Below, piece after piece: positions 32,678-40,644 of a stretch of DNA of 51,154 nucleotides. The notes under the pieces were generated by a model. That model was given only the letters and a program-made list of their open reading frames with translations, ran no database searches and was not told the DNA's origin. Position 1 is the first letter of the stretch, and every line of letters begins with the position of its first letter. Source of the DNA: Acidobacteriaceae bacterium (GTDB lineage Bacteria > Acidobacteriota > Terriglobia > Bryobacterales > Bryobacteraceae); NCBI GenBank assembly GCA_019233755.1, contig JAFAMD010000018.1, positions 1 through 51,154 on the forward strand. Reading direction: 5' to 3'. A program made the position numbers and the translations under genes.

Positions 32678-33418
32678 CTAGTTCCGTCTTGCTTTCCGAA
32701 GTCTGAGAAAGCCGAACCCGCATAGCAATCCACTGCCCATCAGAGCACAGCTTGTAGGTTCGGGCGTCGAAAGCGGATCAAGCGTGCCGTCCGGATGGAA
32801 GCGCTCGATCTGCAATACCTGTTCAAACAAGTACACGTTTGGTCCATTCTGGAGGCAGCAATCAGATGGATCAAGCGTGACCTGCCAAGAGCCCTTCGTG
32901 TGAATAGAAATAGGGCCGGCGATGCTCTCCTGAATGGTAAAAAGCCGCCCGGTCGTGTTGGGCAAGTTCGGATCTGGATACACGCTCGGGCTATAGTGGA
33001 TGTCGTCTTGGCGTGTGTAGTCATTGCCATTAATGTTGATGTCCCCGGCGACCGAATAGCTGATGAAGCGGGTGACATCAAAATAATCGCCAGCTGGAGA
33101 ACTGGGCAAATGAAATGTGTCGCCCCAGTTGGCAGACAAAGTTACCTTCGGGCCGGTATACCCTTCTGGGTTCAAGTTCAAGTACGTCAAACCACCCCAG
33201 GCGGCATAAAAGAACGGTAATACACCGTACACAGACGAGAAGACCGTGGCCTGGGTGAGCCCGCCGTCGGAACTACCACCGGAGATTGTGCAGGTTATAG
33301 TCGACGGTAATGATGCGGATGACGATATAGCGACGGATTGCGATCCACAATTCAGGGTATTCGAGAACGCAGAGGTCGCACAGAGCGCGAGCTCCGCAAC
33401 CAATATATACGTGCGCAT
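32678..33418 (-). CDS. PEP-CTERM sorting-domain secreted protein
   Basis: This is a 246-residue protein with an N-terminal signal peptide (MRTYILVAELALCATSAFS) and a C-terminal PEP-CTERM tail: STPEP motif, hydrophobic segment CALMGSGLLCGFGF, basic end RLRKARRN. The middle is beta-rich and Cys-poor, with no known domain. PEP-CTERM proteins are processed by an exosortase and sent to the surface. No exosortase gene is in the window. ATG 33418 has GGAGG four bases before it; the longer open frame to 33661 lacks support. It sits between the two halves of a broken ORF6N gene. Confidence 0.85.
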   Translation of the reverse strand: MRTYILVAELALCATSAFSNTLNCGSQSVAISSSASLPSTITCTISGGSSDGGLTQATVFSSVYGVLPFFYAAWGGLTYLNLNPEGYTGPKVTLSANWGDTFHLPSSPAGDYFDVTRFISYSVAGDININGNDYTRQDDIHYSPSVYPDPNLPNTTGRLFTIQESIAGPISIHTKGSWQVTLDPSDCCLQNGPNVYLFEQVLQIERFHPDGTLDPLSTPEPTSCALMGSGLLCGFGFLRLRKARRN

Positions 33419-34276
33419 TGCTCCTCCGCCGAGAATTGTATGTAAATAACCACAAAGAGGCCGAGTCCGTACTGGACTAGACCTGAGCCTAAGGCGACTT
33501 AATAGATTCATAGAATTGCCTGGACTGCATTGATATGCCGACAGTCCCCGTGCTGCTGAAGTGACAGAGGCGTGGCGCGCGGCGGTGATTGGGGCAGCCC
33601 TGTTTTCCTGCATCTGGAGACACGACGTCTGACTGAGAACTGGAGGACCCCGATGGCGCAATGTTGGTACCTCAGGCTTGTACGCTACTGTCTGACTTAT
33701 AAAGGCTGCTCAGGTTGCGAGGTGTTGCTGGCGCTGACGAAAATCGGTTACCAGGAGGTTCCCTGTTGGGGTGGTCTCAATCTTACTTCTTAGGCGTTTT
33801 AGTGAAACTTCGAACCAGCTGGACGCGCAATCGCAGCGAGAGTGATTTTTGGACGAAGGATCTCGGAACAAACCCATGCGTAGCCGAACGCGCGCGATGT
33901 AAGTACCCTTACTCGCGAACTTTCGCTCGCGGACTCTGGCCCGGAGCCGTGCTCCAAAGAGCGCCACTGTCGACATGCTGATGCTGTTTACCCGAGCAAG
34001 TAGGCCACACACGTAAATGCTTCGTGGGTTCGGAACTCAACGCGGCATAGCAGTCCTGTAACTCTGTCGTACGTACTTGTCCGTAGCCGTTCGAGGCTAC
34101 TTACGGTTTGGACTATGCGGACCGGCCGGCCTGCAATCTGTGTGGCTGCACTCGGGTATCGCTGACGGCGGCACAGTCAGCGGGGACTATCGCGGGAGAG
34201 GGGCCGGAATGCCGGGTTCGATTGCTTCTCTCGCACACCGAGGTGGAACTGGCCGGACCTGCCGATAGGCCGTATC
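33419..34276. other. Gene-free stretch in the mobile-element graveyard
   Basis: I find no supportable gene in these ~860 bp. Short open frames exist on both strands but show no family motif or ribosome-binding site. A 6-bp hairpin (GTAGCC...GGCTAC, 34083-34100) is present. The stretch lies between a PEP-CTERM gene and the C-terminal ORF6N fragment, so it may be debris from several insertions. Confidence 0.5.
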
Positions 34277-34512
34277 GTGCGCTATCCGACGTTGTTGACC
34301 AGCCCGCGCACCATCGAGGTCAATATCGCGATGATGCGCAGGTTTTTGTACGCCTGCGCCATCTGCTGGCCACACACGAGGACCGGACTTGGCGCCTGGG
34401 GCAGTTGGAGTGGCGCCAAGCTGAGCAGGAAAGCCGGGTGCAGTATGTCTTTGAAACCGTCCAGCAGTTGATCGAAGCGCCGCCCGAGGAAACGAAGCGC
34501 CGTATCGGATTT
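34277..34512 (+). pseudogene. C-terminal fragment of an ORF6N-domain gene, frameshifted
   Basis: The first part in one frame reads LLTSPRTIEVNIAMMR (34292-34339 region). After a single-base shift near 34339 the next frame reads QVFVRLRHLLATHEDRTWRL, then YVFETVQQLIEAPPEETKRR and IGF. ORF6N proteins have exactly this end: a conserved 'S(P)RAVQVNI.IMRAFVRLR..LA' block, a Leu/Arg helix and a short 'APPE...RIGF' tail. The middle of the protein is lost. The orientation and order match the N-terminal fragment at 32278-32380. Confidence 0.7.
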
Positions 34513-34579
34513 CCGGCCAGCCACGTCGGCCACACGCCCCAAGCTCGCCACGAAGAAGGTTACGAAGAGTATGGAGCGG

Positions 34580-34618
34580 GCCGCCTGAAAGGCGGCTGCA
34601 GCCAGGATTGGCTGCCCC
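34580..34618. repeat. REP-like double palindrome
   Basis: Two adjacent hairpins: GCCGCCT-GAA-AGGCGGC (34580-34596) and GCAGCCA-GGAT-TGGCTGC (34598-34615), followed by CCC. Twin GC-rich palindromes of this form are typical of repetitive extragenic palindromic sequences. I believe near-identical sequences recur in Solibacter-type genomes, but cannot check that here. It lies 36 bp beyond the 3' end of pqqE. Confidence 0.65.
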
Positions 34619-34653
34619 ACAATGGAATAATTCAAGCCAGGCTGGCTGGGAGA

Positions 34654-35760
34654 TTAACTCGAAAGTACGGGTGGATCGATTCGATAAACCCATGCCCCGG
34701 AGGGCGGAACATCCGCGAGCGGCGAATTGGCTTCGGTAACGATTTGCTCCAACCTCTGCCGCAGTGGTGCCTTCGAACACGTGGGGTCTGTCGCTTCGGC
34801 ATTGCTGGCCAACAAAAACGCCTGGCAGCGGCATCCTCCGAAATCAATTTCCTTCCGATCGCACGATCGGCAGGGTTCCGGCATCCAATCACTGCCTCGA
34901 AAACGCTGGAATGAAGGGGACTCTTCCCAAATCCAGCGCAGCGGCTTCTCGCGGGCGTTCTCAAATGTTAGTCCCGGAATTACACTCGCGGCGTGACACG
35001 GCATGACACGCCCCGCCGGATCTACCAGCATGACGCCGCGGCCCCAACCGCCCATGCATGGCTTCGGGTACTTTGCATAGTAATCCGGCAGCACGAAATC
35101 AATCCGGATCCGGCCGGCCAACCGTTCGCGGGCCTGCGCGACAATCGGCAGCGATTTATCGAGCTGCGCCCTGGTAGGCAGCAGATTCGCGCGGTTTCTT
35201 ACAGCCCACCCGTAATACTGCACGTTGGCAATCTCGAGCTTATCCGCCTTCAACTCCTCGGCAAGCGCAATCATGCTCTCCAGCCGATCGAGGTTGCCCC
35301 GGTGAACCACGATGTTGATGGTGAAGGCAACGCGGTGCTCGCGAATCATCGCGGCCACCTTTAATTTCTGAGCGTGGGCGCGGGTGCCGCCGAACAAATT
35401 GGCCGATTCCTCGATGCTGTCCTGGAAACTCAACTGAACATGATCGAGCCCGGCTTCGACCATTTGCTCCAAACGTTCGCGGCTCAGGCCCAACCCCGAA
35501 GTGATCAGGTTGACATACAATCCGGCCGCGCGACCGGCTTGAACCAGTGCCGGAAGATCATTGCGAGAAAGCGGCTCACCACCAGTTAAATGAAGATGCC
35601 AGCAGCCCAGCGCCGCCGCATCAGAAATGATTTTTTCCCAGGCGCCGGTAGGCATCTCGTTTTCACGGCTCTGCATGATTAGCGGATTGGAGCAATACAC
35701 GCAATGCATCGGGCACCGATGGGTTACCTCTGCAATCAACGCCTGGGGAGGAGAAATCAT
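34654..35760 (-). CDS. pqqE: PqqA peptide cyclase (radical SAM)
   Basis: This is a 368-residue radical SAM/SPASM enzyme. It forms the carbon-carbon bond between the Glu and Tyr side chains of PqqA, the first step of PQQ synthesis. The SAM cluster motif is CPMHCVYCSNP (CxxxCxxC). The SAM-binding GGEP lies in LHLTGGEPLSRNDL. The SPASM region holds further cysteines in CMGGWGRG, VMPCHAA, CRSCDRKEIDFGGCRCQAF. It requires PqqD to hold the peptide. It starts at ATG 35760, overlapping pqqD by 4 bases, and is the last gene of the operon. Confidence 0.95.
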   Translation of the reverse strand: MISPPQALIAEVTHRCPMHCVYCSNPLIMQSRENEMPTGAWEKIISDAAALGCWHLHLTGGEPLSRNDLPALVQAGRAAGLYVNLITSGLGLSRERLEQMVEAGLDHVQLSFQDSIEESANLFGGTRAHAQKLKVAAMIREHRVAFTINIVVHRGNLDRLESMIALAEELKADKLEIANVQYYGWAVRNRANLLPTRAQLDKSLPIVAQARERLAGRIRIDFVLPDYYAKYPKPCMGGWGRGVMLVDPAGRVMPCHAASVIPGLTFENAREKPLRWIWEESPSFQRFRGSDWMPEPCRSCDRKEIDFGGCRCQAFLLASNAEATDPTCSKAPLRQRLEQIVTEANSPLADVPPSGAWVYRIDPPVLSS

Positions 35761-36026
35761 AGAAATTCGATTGCGCCTCTCTCCGCTAACGCTTTGAGGA
35801 AAGCGACGACCTCGCCGGACATTTTCGATGGTTCGGCCGAAGCGTATTCCGCTTGCAATTCGTCGATCACATCCGCCAGGCTACGTTCTCCGTCGCACAA
35901 TTCGAGAATGCGTCTGCCAGGCCCCTGCAGCCGTAGCGCTCCCTCCGGTATCAGCAAAAGTGGCTCGATGGTGGAGAGCCTGCAGCCTCGCTTCAGAGCC
36001 GGGCGTTGAGTCAACTGCGGTTCCAT
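35757..36026 (-). CDS. pqqD: PqqA-binding chaperone PqqD
   Basis: This is an 89-residue RRE-fold protein (RiPP recognition element) that binds the PqqA peptide and presents it to PqqE. The block RPALKRGCRLSTIEP is followed by LLLIPEGALRLQGPGRRILE, whose 'PEG...L...G..IL' is the family core, and then by LCDGERSLADVIDELQAEY. ATG 36026 gives the usual length; the longer open frame upstream overlaps pqqC. It is 8 bp after pqqC and overlaps pqqE by 4 bp, so the genes are translationally linked. Confidence 0.93.
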   Translation of the reverse strand: MEPQLTQRPALKRGCRLSTIEPLLLIPEGALRLQGPGRRILELCDGERSLADVIDELQAEYASAEPSKMSGEVVAFLKALAERGAIEFL

Positions 36027-36034
36027 TACGATTC

Positions 36035-36772
36035 TTACGGTTGGAAGGCTCCTGGCGACGGCCAGCCAGGGTTGACGTAGGAAAAATAGATCGCGTCCAA
36101 CTGGGCCCAAAGGATGTCGCATTTCGTACGAAGCGCGTCGATAACCAGTTCCTGCTGTTCGCGTGTCTGCGCATGCCTCGTCACCCAGTCGAGCGCAAAC
36201 GCTGCATCCTCGGGCGCCTGGGTAAGCCGAGCGGTGAAATAAGCCAGTCCGGGTTCCAGCCAGGGATAATGCTCACGCAAGGCGTCGAGTCGGAGGGAGA
36301 TCAGGTCGCGCGAAAACATTTCCGTCAGCGAAGAGGCCACGGCCTCCAGATGGCTTCGCTGACTCACCAGGTTCAGGTAGGCGTCCACGGCGTACCGAAC
36401 GCCCGGCAGAACTTCGCGTCCTGAAATGACCCTTTCTGCCGGCAATCCGGTGGCCTCAGCGAGCCTGATCCACTTTTCAATTCCGCCCGATTGCCCATCG
36501 CCTCCATCGTGATCGAGGATACGCTTACGCCACGCGCGCCGAAACGCAGGATCGTCGCTACGGGAGAGGATAATCGCATCCTTCATGGGAATCTTGCTCT
36601 GGTAATAGTAGCGGTTCAGAGCCCATGCCTGTAACTGCCCGCAGGTCAACTCTCCCCGATGCATGAGCAGGTGGAACGGATGCCGGTGATGATATCGTTC
36701 GTGACCGAGGGCCATCAGACGCTCCTTCAACTCCTGCGGGGAGAGCAGAGCATCATTTGGCGGCGGGGTCAC
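36035..36772 (-). CDS. pqqC: Pyrroloquinoline-quinone synthase
   Basis: This is a 245-residue all-helical oxidase that performs the final ring closure and eight-electron oxidation to PQQ without a metal. The block YHHRHPFHLLMHRGELTCGQ is followed by NRYYYQSKIPMKDAI and RRAWRKRILDHDGGDG, which hold the substrate-binding His, Arg, Gln and Lys residues of the family. The C-terminal block LDALREHYPWLEPGLAYFTA follows the family pattern. The length is normal. It overlaps pqqB by 4 bases. Confidence 0.95.
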   Translation of the reverse strand: MTPPPNDALLSPQELKERLMALGHERYHHRHPFHLLMHRGELTCGQLQAWALNRYYYQSKIPMKDAIILSRSDDPAFRRAWRKRILDHDGGDGQSGGIEKWIRLAEATGLPAERVISGREVLPGVRYAVDAYLNLVSQRSHLEAVASSLTEMFSRDLISLRLDALREHYPWLEPGLAYFTARLTQAPEDAAFALDWVTRHAQTREQQELVIDALRTKCDILWAQLDAIYFSYVNPGWPSPGAFQP

Positions 36773-37713
36773 AACGACAACTCCATGCCATCGAAGGCCA
36801 GCTCCCAGCCGGAAGAGCGGGCGTACCGGTATTCTGGGCTGTCCTCATCCAGCATCGGATTCGTATTGTTGATGTGAATGAAGATCTTGCGGTGTCCGTT
36901 GAGAGTGGAGAATTTTTCCAACGTGCCCCTGGGACCAAAAACGGGAGAGTGCCCCATTTGGCGGGCAGTTTTTGCCTGACTCTCTGAGCCATGATCCTGC
37001 AAGCGAATGAGCTCATCGTCCGACCAAAACGTACCGTCGAAGAAAATCGCATCGCAATCGCTCATCTGCTTGAGCCATTCGGGCTCCACTGTCCGGGCTC
37101 CAGGGAAAAAGGCAATTCGCCTGGCAGCGTGCTCGATAAAAAGCCCGATGACTGCACCGGACGGGTCGAGGCCGCGTGCTCTTTGGGGAGGGACGTGTCC
37201 TGGAAATGTTCCACCGGTTGATACCGCAGTACATCGAATACTCGTCGCCGTTCCCCGGATCGATTTTAGTTCGAACGGCACCCCGGGCGTTATGCTTCGC
37301 CACTCCACCTGGTCCGGCCGGCGCCGCAGGACACCAAAGAAATTGTTATCGTCCACCAGAAGCTGCCGTACGGCGTCAGTTGCGTAGACGATGAGTGGTT
37401 GTGATTCGCGGAGCAGCAGCAGCCCAAGCGCAGCATCCAACTCAGCGGAAGTTAGTACAACTCCGTTGATAGGCGAGTGCCGGACCGTTGCAGGACGCGG
37501 ATGAAGGGAGGGAAAGGACTCAATTTGATAACGCAGGTCGGGGCTTGCGTTCAGTAGAAACCAGTCTTCTCCATCAGCGCTTATGGCCAACTGAGCCTGG
37601 GAACGAGGCGCGCCGTGAAGGCTTCCCTGGCGCAACCGCCGGCAGTTTGAGCATGAGCAGTTCCATTGCGGGAAACCGCCCCCTGCGGCTGCACCAAGAA
37701 CCCTTACGTGCAT
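36769..37713 (-). CDS. pqqB: PQQ biosynthesis protein PqqB (metallo-beta-lactamase fold)
   Basis: This is a 314-residue protein. The zinc-binding CSCSNC (residues 19-24), GGGFPQWN, FFDGTFWSDDE, QMGHSP and HINNTNPMLDEDSPE motifs are all present. PqqB is thought to oxidise a tyrosine-derived intermediate at an iron site. Typical homologues have an Asp-His pair in 'xIDHxxGLLxLRE'; this protein reads AELDAALGLLLLRE, so Asp93 is kept but the His is Ala94. The rest of the protein looks functional, so this may be a clade feature or a changed active site. It lies 11 bp after pqqA. Confidence 0.93.
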   Translation of the reverse strand: MHVRVLGAAAGGGFPQWNCSCSNCRRLRQGSLHGAPRSQAQLAISADGEDWFLLNASPDLRYQIESFPSLHPRPATVRHSPINGVVLTSAELDAALGLLLLRESQPLIVYATDAVRQLLVDDNNFFGVLRRRPDQVEWRSITPGVPFELKSIRGTATSIRCTAVSTGGTFPGHVPPQRARGLDPSGAVIGLFIEHAARRIAFFPGARTVEPEWLKQMSDCDAIFFDGTFWSDDELIRLQDHGSESQAKTARQMGHSPVFGPRGTLEKFSTLNGHRKIFIHINNTNPMLDEDSPEYRYARSSGWELAFDGMELSL

Positions 37714-37724
37714 CCGTGCTCTAG

Positions 37725-37802
37725 TTATATTTCAGGATTGCTGTAGCAGGAAATCTCACAGCTAAGGCAAACTTCTTGAAATGTAGGTGTTGACCATTCC
37801 AT
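37725..37802 (-). CDS. pqqA: PQQ precursor peptide PqqA
   Basis: This is a 25-residue peptide. It opens with MEWSTPTFQEV, has the core CEISCY and ends SNPEI. PqqA supplies the Glu and Tyr that become PQQ; the spacing Glu16-x3-Tyr20 is exactly right, and the Trp3/Pro6 positions and the C-terminal 'PEI' also fit the family (for example the Methylobacterium-type peptide). Unusual points: three cysteines (12, 15, 19), and Ser14 where most peptides have the Gly of 'GxEVTxY'. AGGAG lies 7-8 bases before ATG 37802. It is the first gene of pqqABCDE and is short enough to be missed by gene callers. Confidence 0.9.
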   Translation of the reverse strand: MEWSTPTFQEVCLSCEISCYSNPEI

Positions 37803-37826
37803 GCGTTTTCTCCTAAGGCCATTTTA

Positions 37827-39059
37827 ATGCAAACCCTGCTCCATCGCAGGTGGCTGGATGCATTCCGTTCGCTCCGGCACCGCGAATTCCGGATACTTTG
37901 GAGCGGCCTGATCGTTTCCGCGGTCGGCACATGGATGCAAATCATCGCGCAAAGCCTTTTGGTGCTTCAGCTTACTCGTGGCTCGGCCTTTGCTCTGGGA
38001 CTTGTCTCCCTGGCGCAGGCCCTAGCCTTCTTCGTTTTTGCACTGATTGGGGGCGGATTCGCGGACCGGCTGGACCGCAAGCGACTGCTGCTGGTGACGC
38101 AGAGCACATTGATGTGCCTTGCACTGATGCTCGGCATCCTCACTAGCACGGGAACGATCAGGGTCTGGATGATCGTTGTTATCGCATTTGTTTCCGGCGC
38201 AGTTTTGAGTTTCGATCAGCCGACGCGCGCGGCCCTAGTTGCTTCCCTGGTGCCGAAAGAAGACCTGCTCAATGCGGTATCGCTGCAATCGGCCGTCTTT
38301 AACGGAGCATCTACACTCGGACCGGCCCTAGCCGGGATCACTGTTGACGTGATCGGGCTGTCTGCAAACTTCTTTCTCAACGCGGCTAGTTTTCTGGCTG
38401 TTCTTATCGGCCTTCTCTTTGTCAGCACAGCGGGGTTGCCGAGGGTTAACGGCCGGCCTAAATTGCTCGTGCAGGTCAGCGAGGCGCTGAACACCGTCAA
38501 GCGCGACAAGGTGCTTCCCCAACTATTGCTAAGCTACGGAACCCTGCTGTTCTTTGGGCCATCACTACAGCTGCTTCTGCCCGTCCTCGCGATCCGAGTT
38601 CTTCACATCGATGCGGCCACGCTGGGCATACTCTTCTCAGCCGCGGGCATCGGGGCCGTTTCAGGCGCTCTCTTTCTGGCTTCTTTTTCAAGCACAATTC
38701 GCGCCGGCGCGATCCTCCCCATGGCCTTTGCGGTCTGGACGGCCAGCCTCATCGTGGCGGGTTTGAGCAAAACCGTCGCGATCACGGCCGCGGCGCTGAT
38801 TTGCCTAGGCATGTCGCAGAGTGTAATCGGCGCCATGACGTCAACGCTTCTGCAGACGCGTGTGCCTCACGAGCAGCGGGGCCGCGTGATGAGTTTGAAC
38901 ACTCTGCTGATTATGGGGATACGACCGCTTGGTGATTTTCCGGCGGGGGCATTCATCAGCCTTTGGGGTGCGCCGTTAACGGCGGCAGCCAGCGCCACTG
39001 TTGTGGCGATGGCGGCTTTGTTGGTATTCGTCAGGCGGTCAGTATTCAGAGCTGTTTAG
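37827..39059 (+). CDS. MFS transporter (EntS-like exporter) beside the pqq operon
   Basis: This is a 410-residue protein with about 12 transmembrane helices. FRILWSGLIVSAVGTWMQII in helix 1 and GGGFADRLDRKRLLL after TM2 are MFS marks. Further on is VPHEQRGRVMSLNTLLIMGI. The subgroup is that of enterobactin-exporter-like MFS proteins, like the one at 15 kb. It is divergent from pqqA with only 24 bp between start codons, so its promoter must overlap pqq sequence. Export or import of PQQ or a PQQ-derived product is an attractive but unproven idea. Its end overlaps the convergent PEP-CTERM gene by 14 bp. Confidence 0.87.
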   Translation: MQTLLHRRWLDAFRSLRHREFRILWSGLIVSAVGTWMQIIAQSLLVLQLTRGSAFALGLVSLAQALAFFVFALIGGGFADRLDRKRLLLVTQSTLMCLALMLGILTSTGTIRVWMIVVIAFVSGAVLSFDQPTRAALVASLVPKEDLLNAVSLQSAVFNGASTLGPALAGITVDVIGLSANFFLNAASFLAVLIGLLFVSTAGLPRVNGRPKLLVQVSEALNTVKRDKVLPQLLLSYGTLLFFGPSLQLLLPVLAIRVLHIDAATLGILFSAAGIGAVSGALFLASFSSTIRAGAILPMAFAVWTASLIVAGLSKTVAITAAALICLGMSQSVIGAMTSTLLQTRVPHEQRGRVMSLNTLLIMGIRPLGDFPAGAFISLWGAPLTAAASATVVAMAALLVFVRRSVFRAV

Positions 39060-39723
39060 CGGGACTTACATTCAGCCGACGGCGCATCAGGAGCAGCGCA
39101 CCAAGGCCAATGGCGGAAAGTGTGAAGGCGCGCGGCTCTGGAACCGGTGGCGGGTCCGCAGAGGCGGGATCCCCGGAAATGGGATCCGCGGCGGCAAGTA
39201 TGAGTACGTTGTCCAGAAGGGCGCCGATGTCGCCTGGCGTGTTGCTCGCGAATACCAAGTGAGTAACAGTAGTCGAGGATACCGTGACCGGGACGGTCAC
39301 CATGCCATTGGCGTCGTCGCCCTGAAGAATAAAAGTTTGTGAGTAAGATCCGAACGAGACCGTGGTCGACGTGGTGGTGCCGCGCTGCGAGCCGATGAGG
39401 TCGAAGCTGAGCGTATAAGCGACGCCGGGATTCAATGTTATGGCGCCAGTGCTGATGACGCCCTGGGAATTTCCCAGAGTGCCATCGAGGTCAAGAGCGT
39501 TTCCGGACTCAGGTAGAACCGCTAAATTAGAAAAGTAGTTGCCGTTGAGGTTGCCGACGATATCCACGTTAGTACCGTTCAGCGCAGTGAATACGCCTGC
39601 AGAGGTAACCGCGATCGCCGGGGTCAATTCATCGAAATTCTCGCTGAGGATAGTACTCGGAGTTGATACGGCAGGTAGCAGGCACATCGCCGCGCCGACG
39701 AGAACCAAAGAGAATCGTCTCAC
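39046..39723 (-). CDS. PEP-CTERM sorting-domain protein
   Basis: This is a 225-residue protein with signal peptide RRFSLVLVGAAMCLLPAVS and the C-terminal triad of the PEP-CTERM signal: PVPEP, hydrophobic AFTLSAIGLGALLL, then MRRRLN. The middle resembles a beta-sandwich, with NPGVAYTLSFDLIGSQRGTT and the Asn/Thr-rich composition usual for these secreted proteins. The start is GTG 39723, with GGGAGG upstream. The 215-bp gap to the next gene (39724-39938) shows no supportable feature. It is unrelated in sequence to the PEP-CTERM protein at 32.7 kb. Confidence 0.88.
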   Translation of the reverse strand: MRRFSLVLVGAAMCLLPAVSTPSTILSENFDELTPAIAVTSAGVFTALNGTNVDIVGNLNGNYFSNLAVLPESGNALDLDGTLGNSQGVISTGAITLNPGVAYTLSFDLIGSQRGTTTSTTVSFGSYSQTFILQGDDANGMVTVPVTVSSTTVTHLVFASNTPGDIGALLDNVLILAAADPISGDPASADPPPVPEPRAFTLSAIGLGALLLMRRRLNVSPAKQL

Positions 39724-39938
39724 TGTCTGCCTCCCAGGAGAACCTCACTGGAATTTAGCTCACAAAGTAAGGTGATATAGCCGCCGCAAGAATGCCGGAT
39801 CGACCAAAGCAGATATCGATGCAAGTAAATGTTTACATACGTATCCGTCGATTACAAGAATAATTTTCCCGCGACACCGCGAACCGTTTGCTCAAGGGAT
39901 GCAGTTTCGCCACGGCGTATTTCAAGGGACAAAGTGAG

Positions 39939-40532
39939 CTAAATTTCGAGGAGATAGCCTTTCTTGCCGACGTTTCGGCAGCGAGTCGATCCGAGGGCGC
40001 CTTCCGCGCCGGCCGCTTCGTGCACATGGCCACAGAAGAAATACCGGGGCTGTTCCTTTTCGATGAAGTCGCGCACGGCCGTGCTTCCGGCATGGATGTG
40101 ATCGCGAATGCGATCGAGGGGGGTATCTTTGGGGGGGCAATGGCAGATCAGAATGAGCGGGCTCAGGCCGGCGAATTTCGAAAGACGCTGAGATAGTTCC
40201 GCCTCGCTGTATTCGCCTGGGGTATCGAACGGAGTCGGATTGGAATATCCAAGCCCGGCGATATGATAGCCGCCTAGTTCAAGGGTGTTTCCGTGAAAAT
40301 TGTGCAGGTGAAATTGATCGCAAAGGCGAGCGATGTCCGCTTCGGATTCATGGTTGCCCGGTAAGACGTACATGCGGTCTGCTTTGCGTGAGAGGATGGG
40401 CCCCATACGCTCCAGGCCGCGGCCCCAGTTAACGAGATCTCCTGCAGCGAAATACCGATCGGCCTCCGTATCAATTAGTTTTTCCAGTGCCGCAACATCG
40501 CCGTGGATATCTGAAAAGACGAGCAACTTCAT
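39939..40532 (-). CDS. Calcineurin-like metallophosphoesterase (YfcE-like)
   Basis: This is a 197-residue cytoplasmic enzyme with the dimetal phosphoesterase motifs in order: FSDIHGD (D-x-H), YFAAGDLVNWGR (GD), LPGNHES (GNHE), ICHCPP (H) and CGHVHEAAG (GHxH). All metal ligands are present. Members hydrolyse phosphodiesters or act as small protein phosphatases. The ATG start is followed by the expected MKLLVFSDIHG. It is upstream of nothing obvious; the terminator of the following receptor gene lies close to its start. Confidence 0.93.
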   Translation of the reverse strand: MKLLVFSDIHGDVAALEKLIDTEADRYFAAGDLVNWGRGLERMGPILSRKADRMYVLPGNHESEADIARLCDQFHLHNFHGNTLELGGYHIAGLGYSNPTPFDTPGEYSEAELSQRLSKFAGLSPLILICHCPPKDTPLDRIRDHIHAGSTAVRDFIEKEQPRYFFCGHVHEAAGAEGALGSTRCRNVGKKGYLLEI

Positions 40533-40586
40533 TCCGACATGATCTCAGCCCGGAGGAAGAGGCTTCAGGCAGGGAACTGGTCAAAG

Positions 40587-40620
40587 AAAAAACCCGCACA
40601 ACCCAGGAGGGCTGTGCGGG
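40587..40620 (-). terminator. Intrinsic terminator after the 1163-residue TonB receptor
   Basis: On the minus strand CCCGCACA (40620-40613) pairs with TGTGCGGG (40600-40593), followed by six T (minus strand, 40592-40587). It lies 25 bp after the receptor stop. The plus-strand side (ATGGTTGTTTTT) is also T-rich, so it may work in both directions. Confidence 0.85.
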
Positions 40621-40644
40621 ATGGTTGTTTTTACTAGATCGCGC

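Noticed and set aside
34083..34100. tRNA-like hairpin
   Set aside because: Only a single 6-bp stem; no cloverleaf, anticodon or T-arm could be found around it.
34108..34914. 268-codon plus-strand open frame across the end of the graveyard into pqqE
   Set aside because: Only its middle resembles ORF6N, in a frameshifted context, and its end runs antisense to pqqE; treated as a pseudogene fragment instead.
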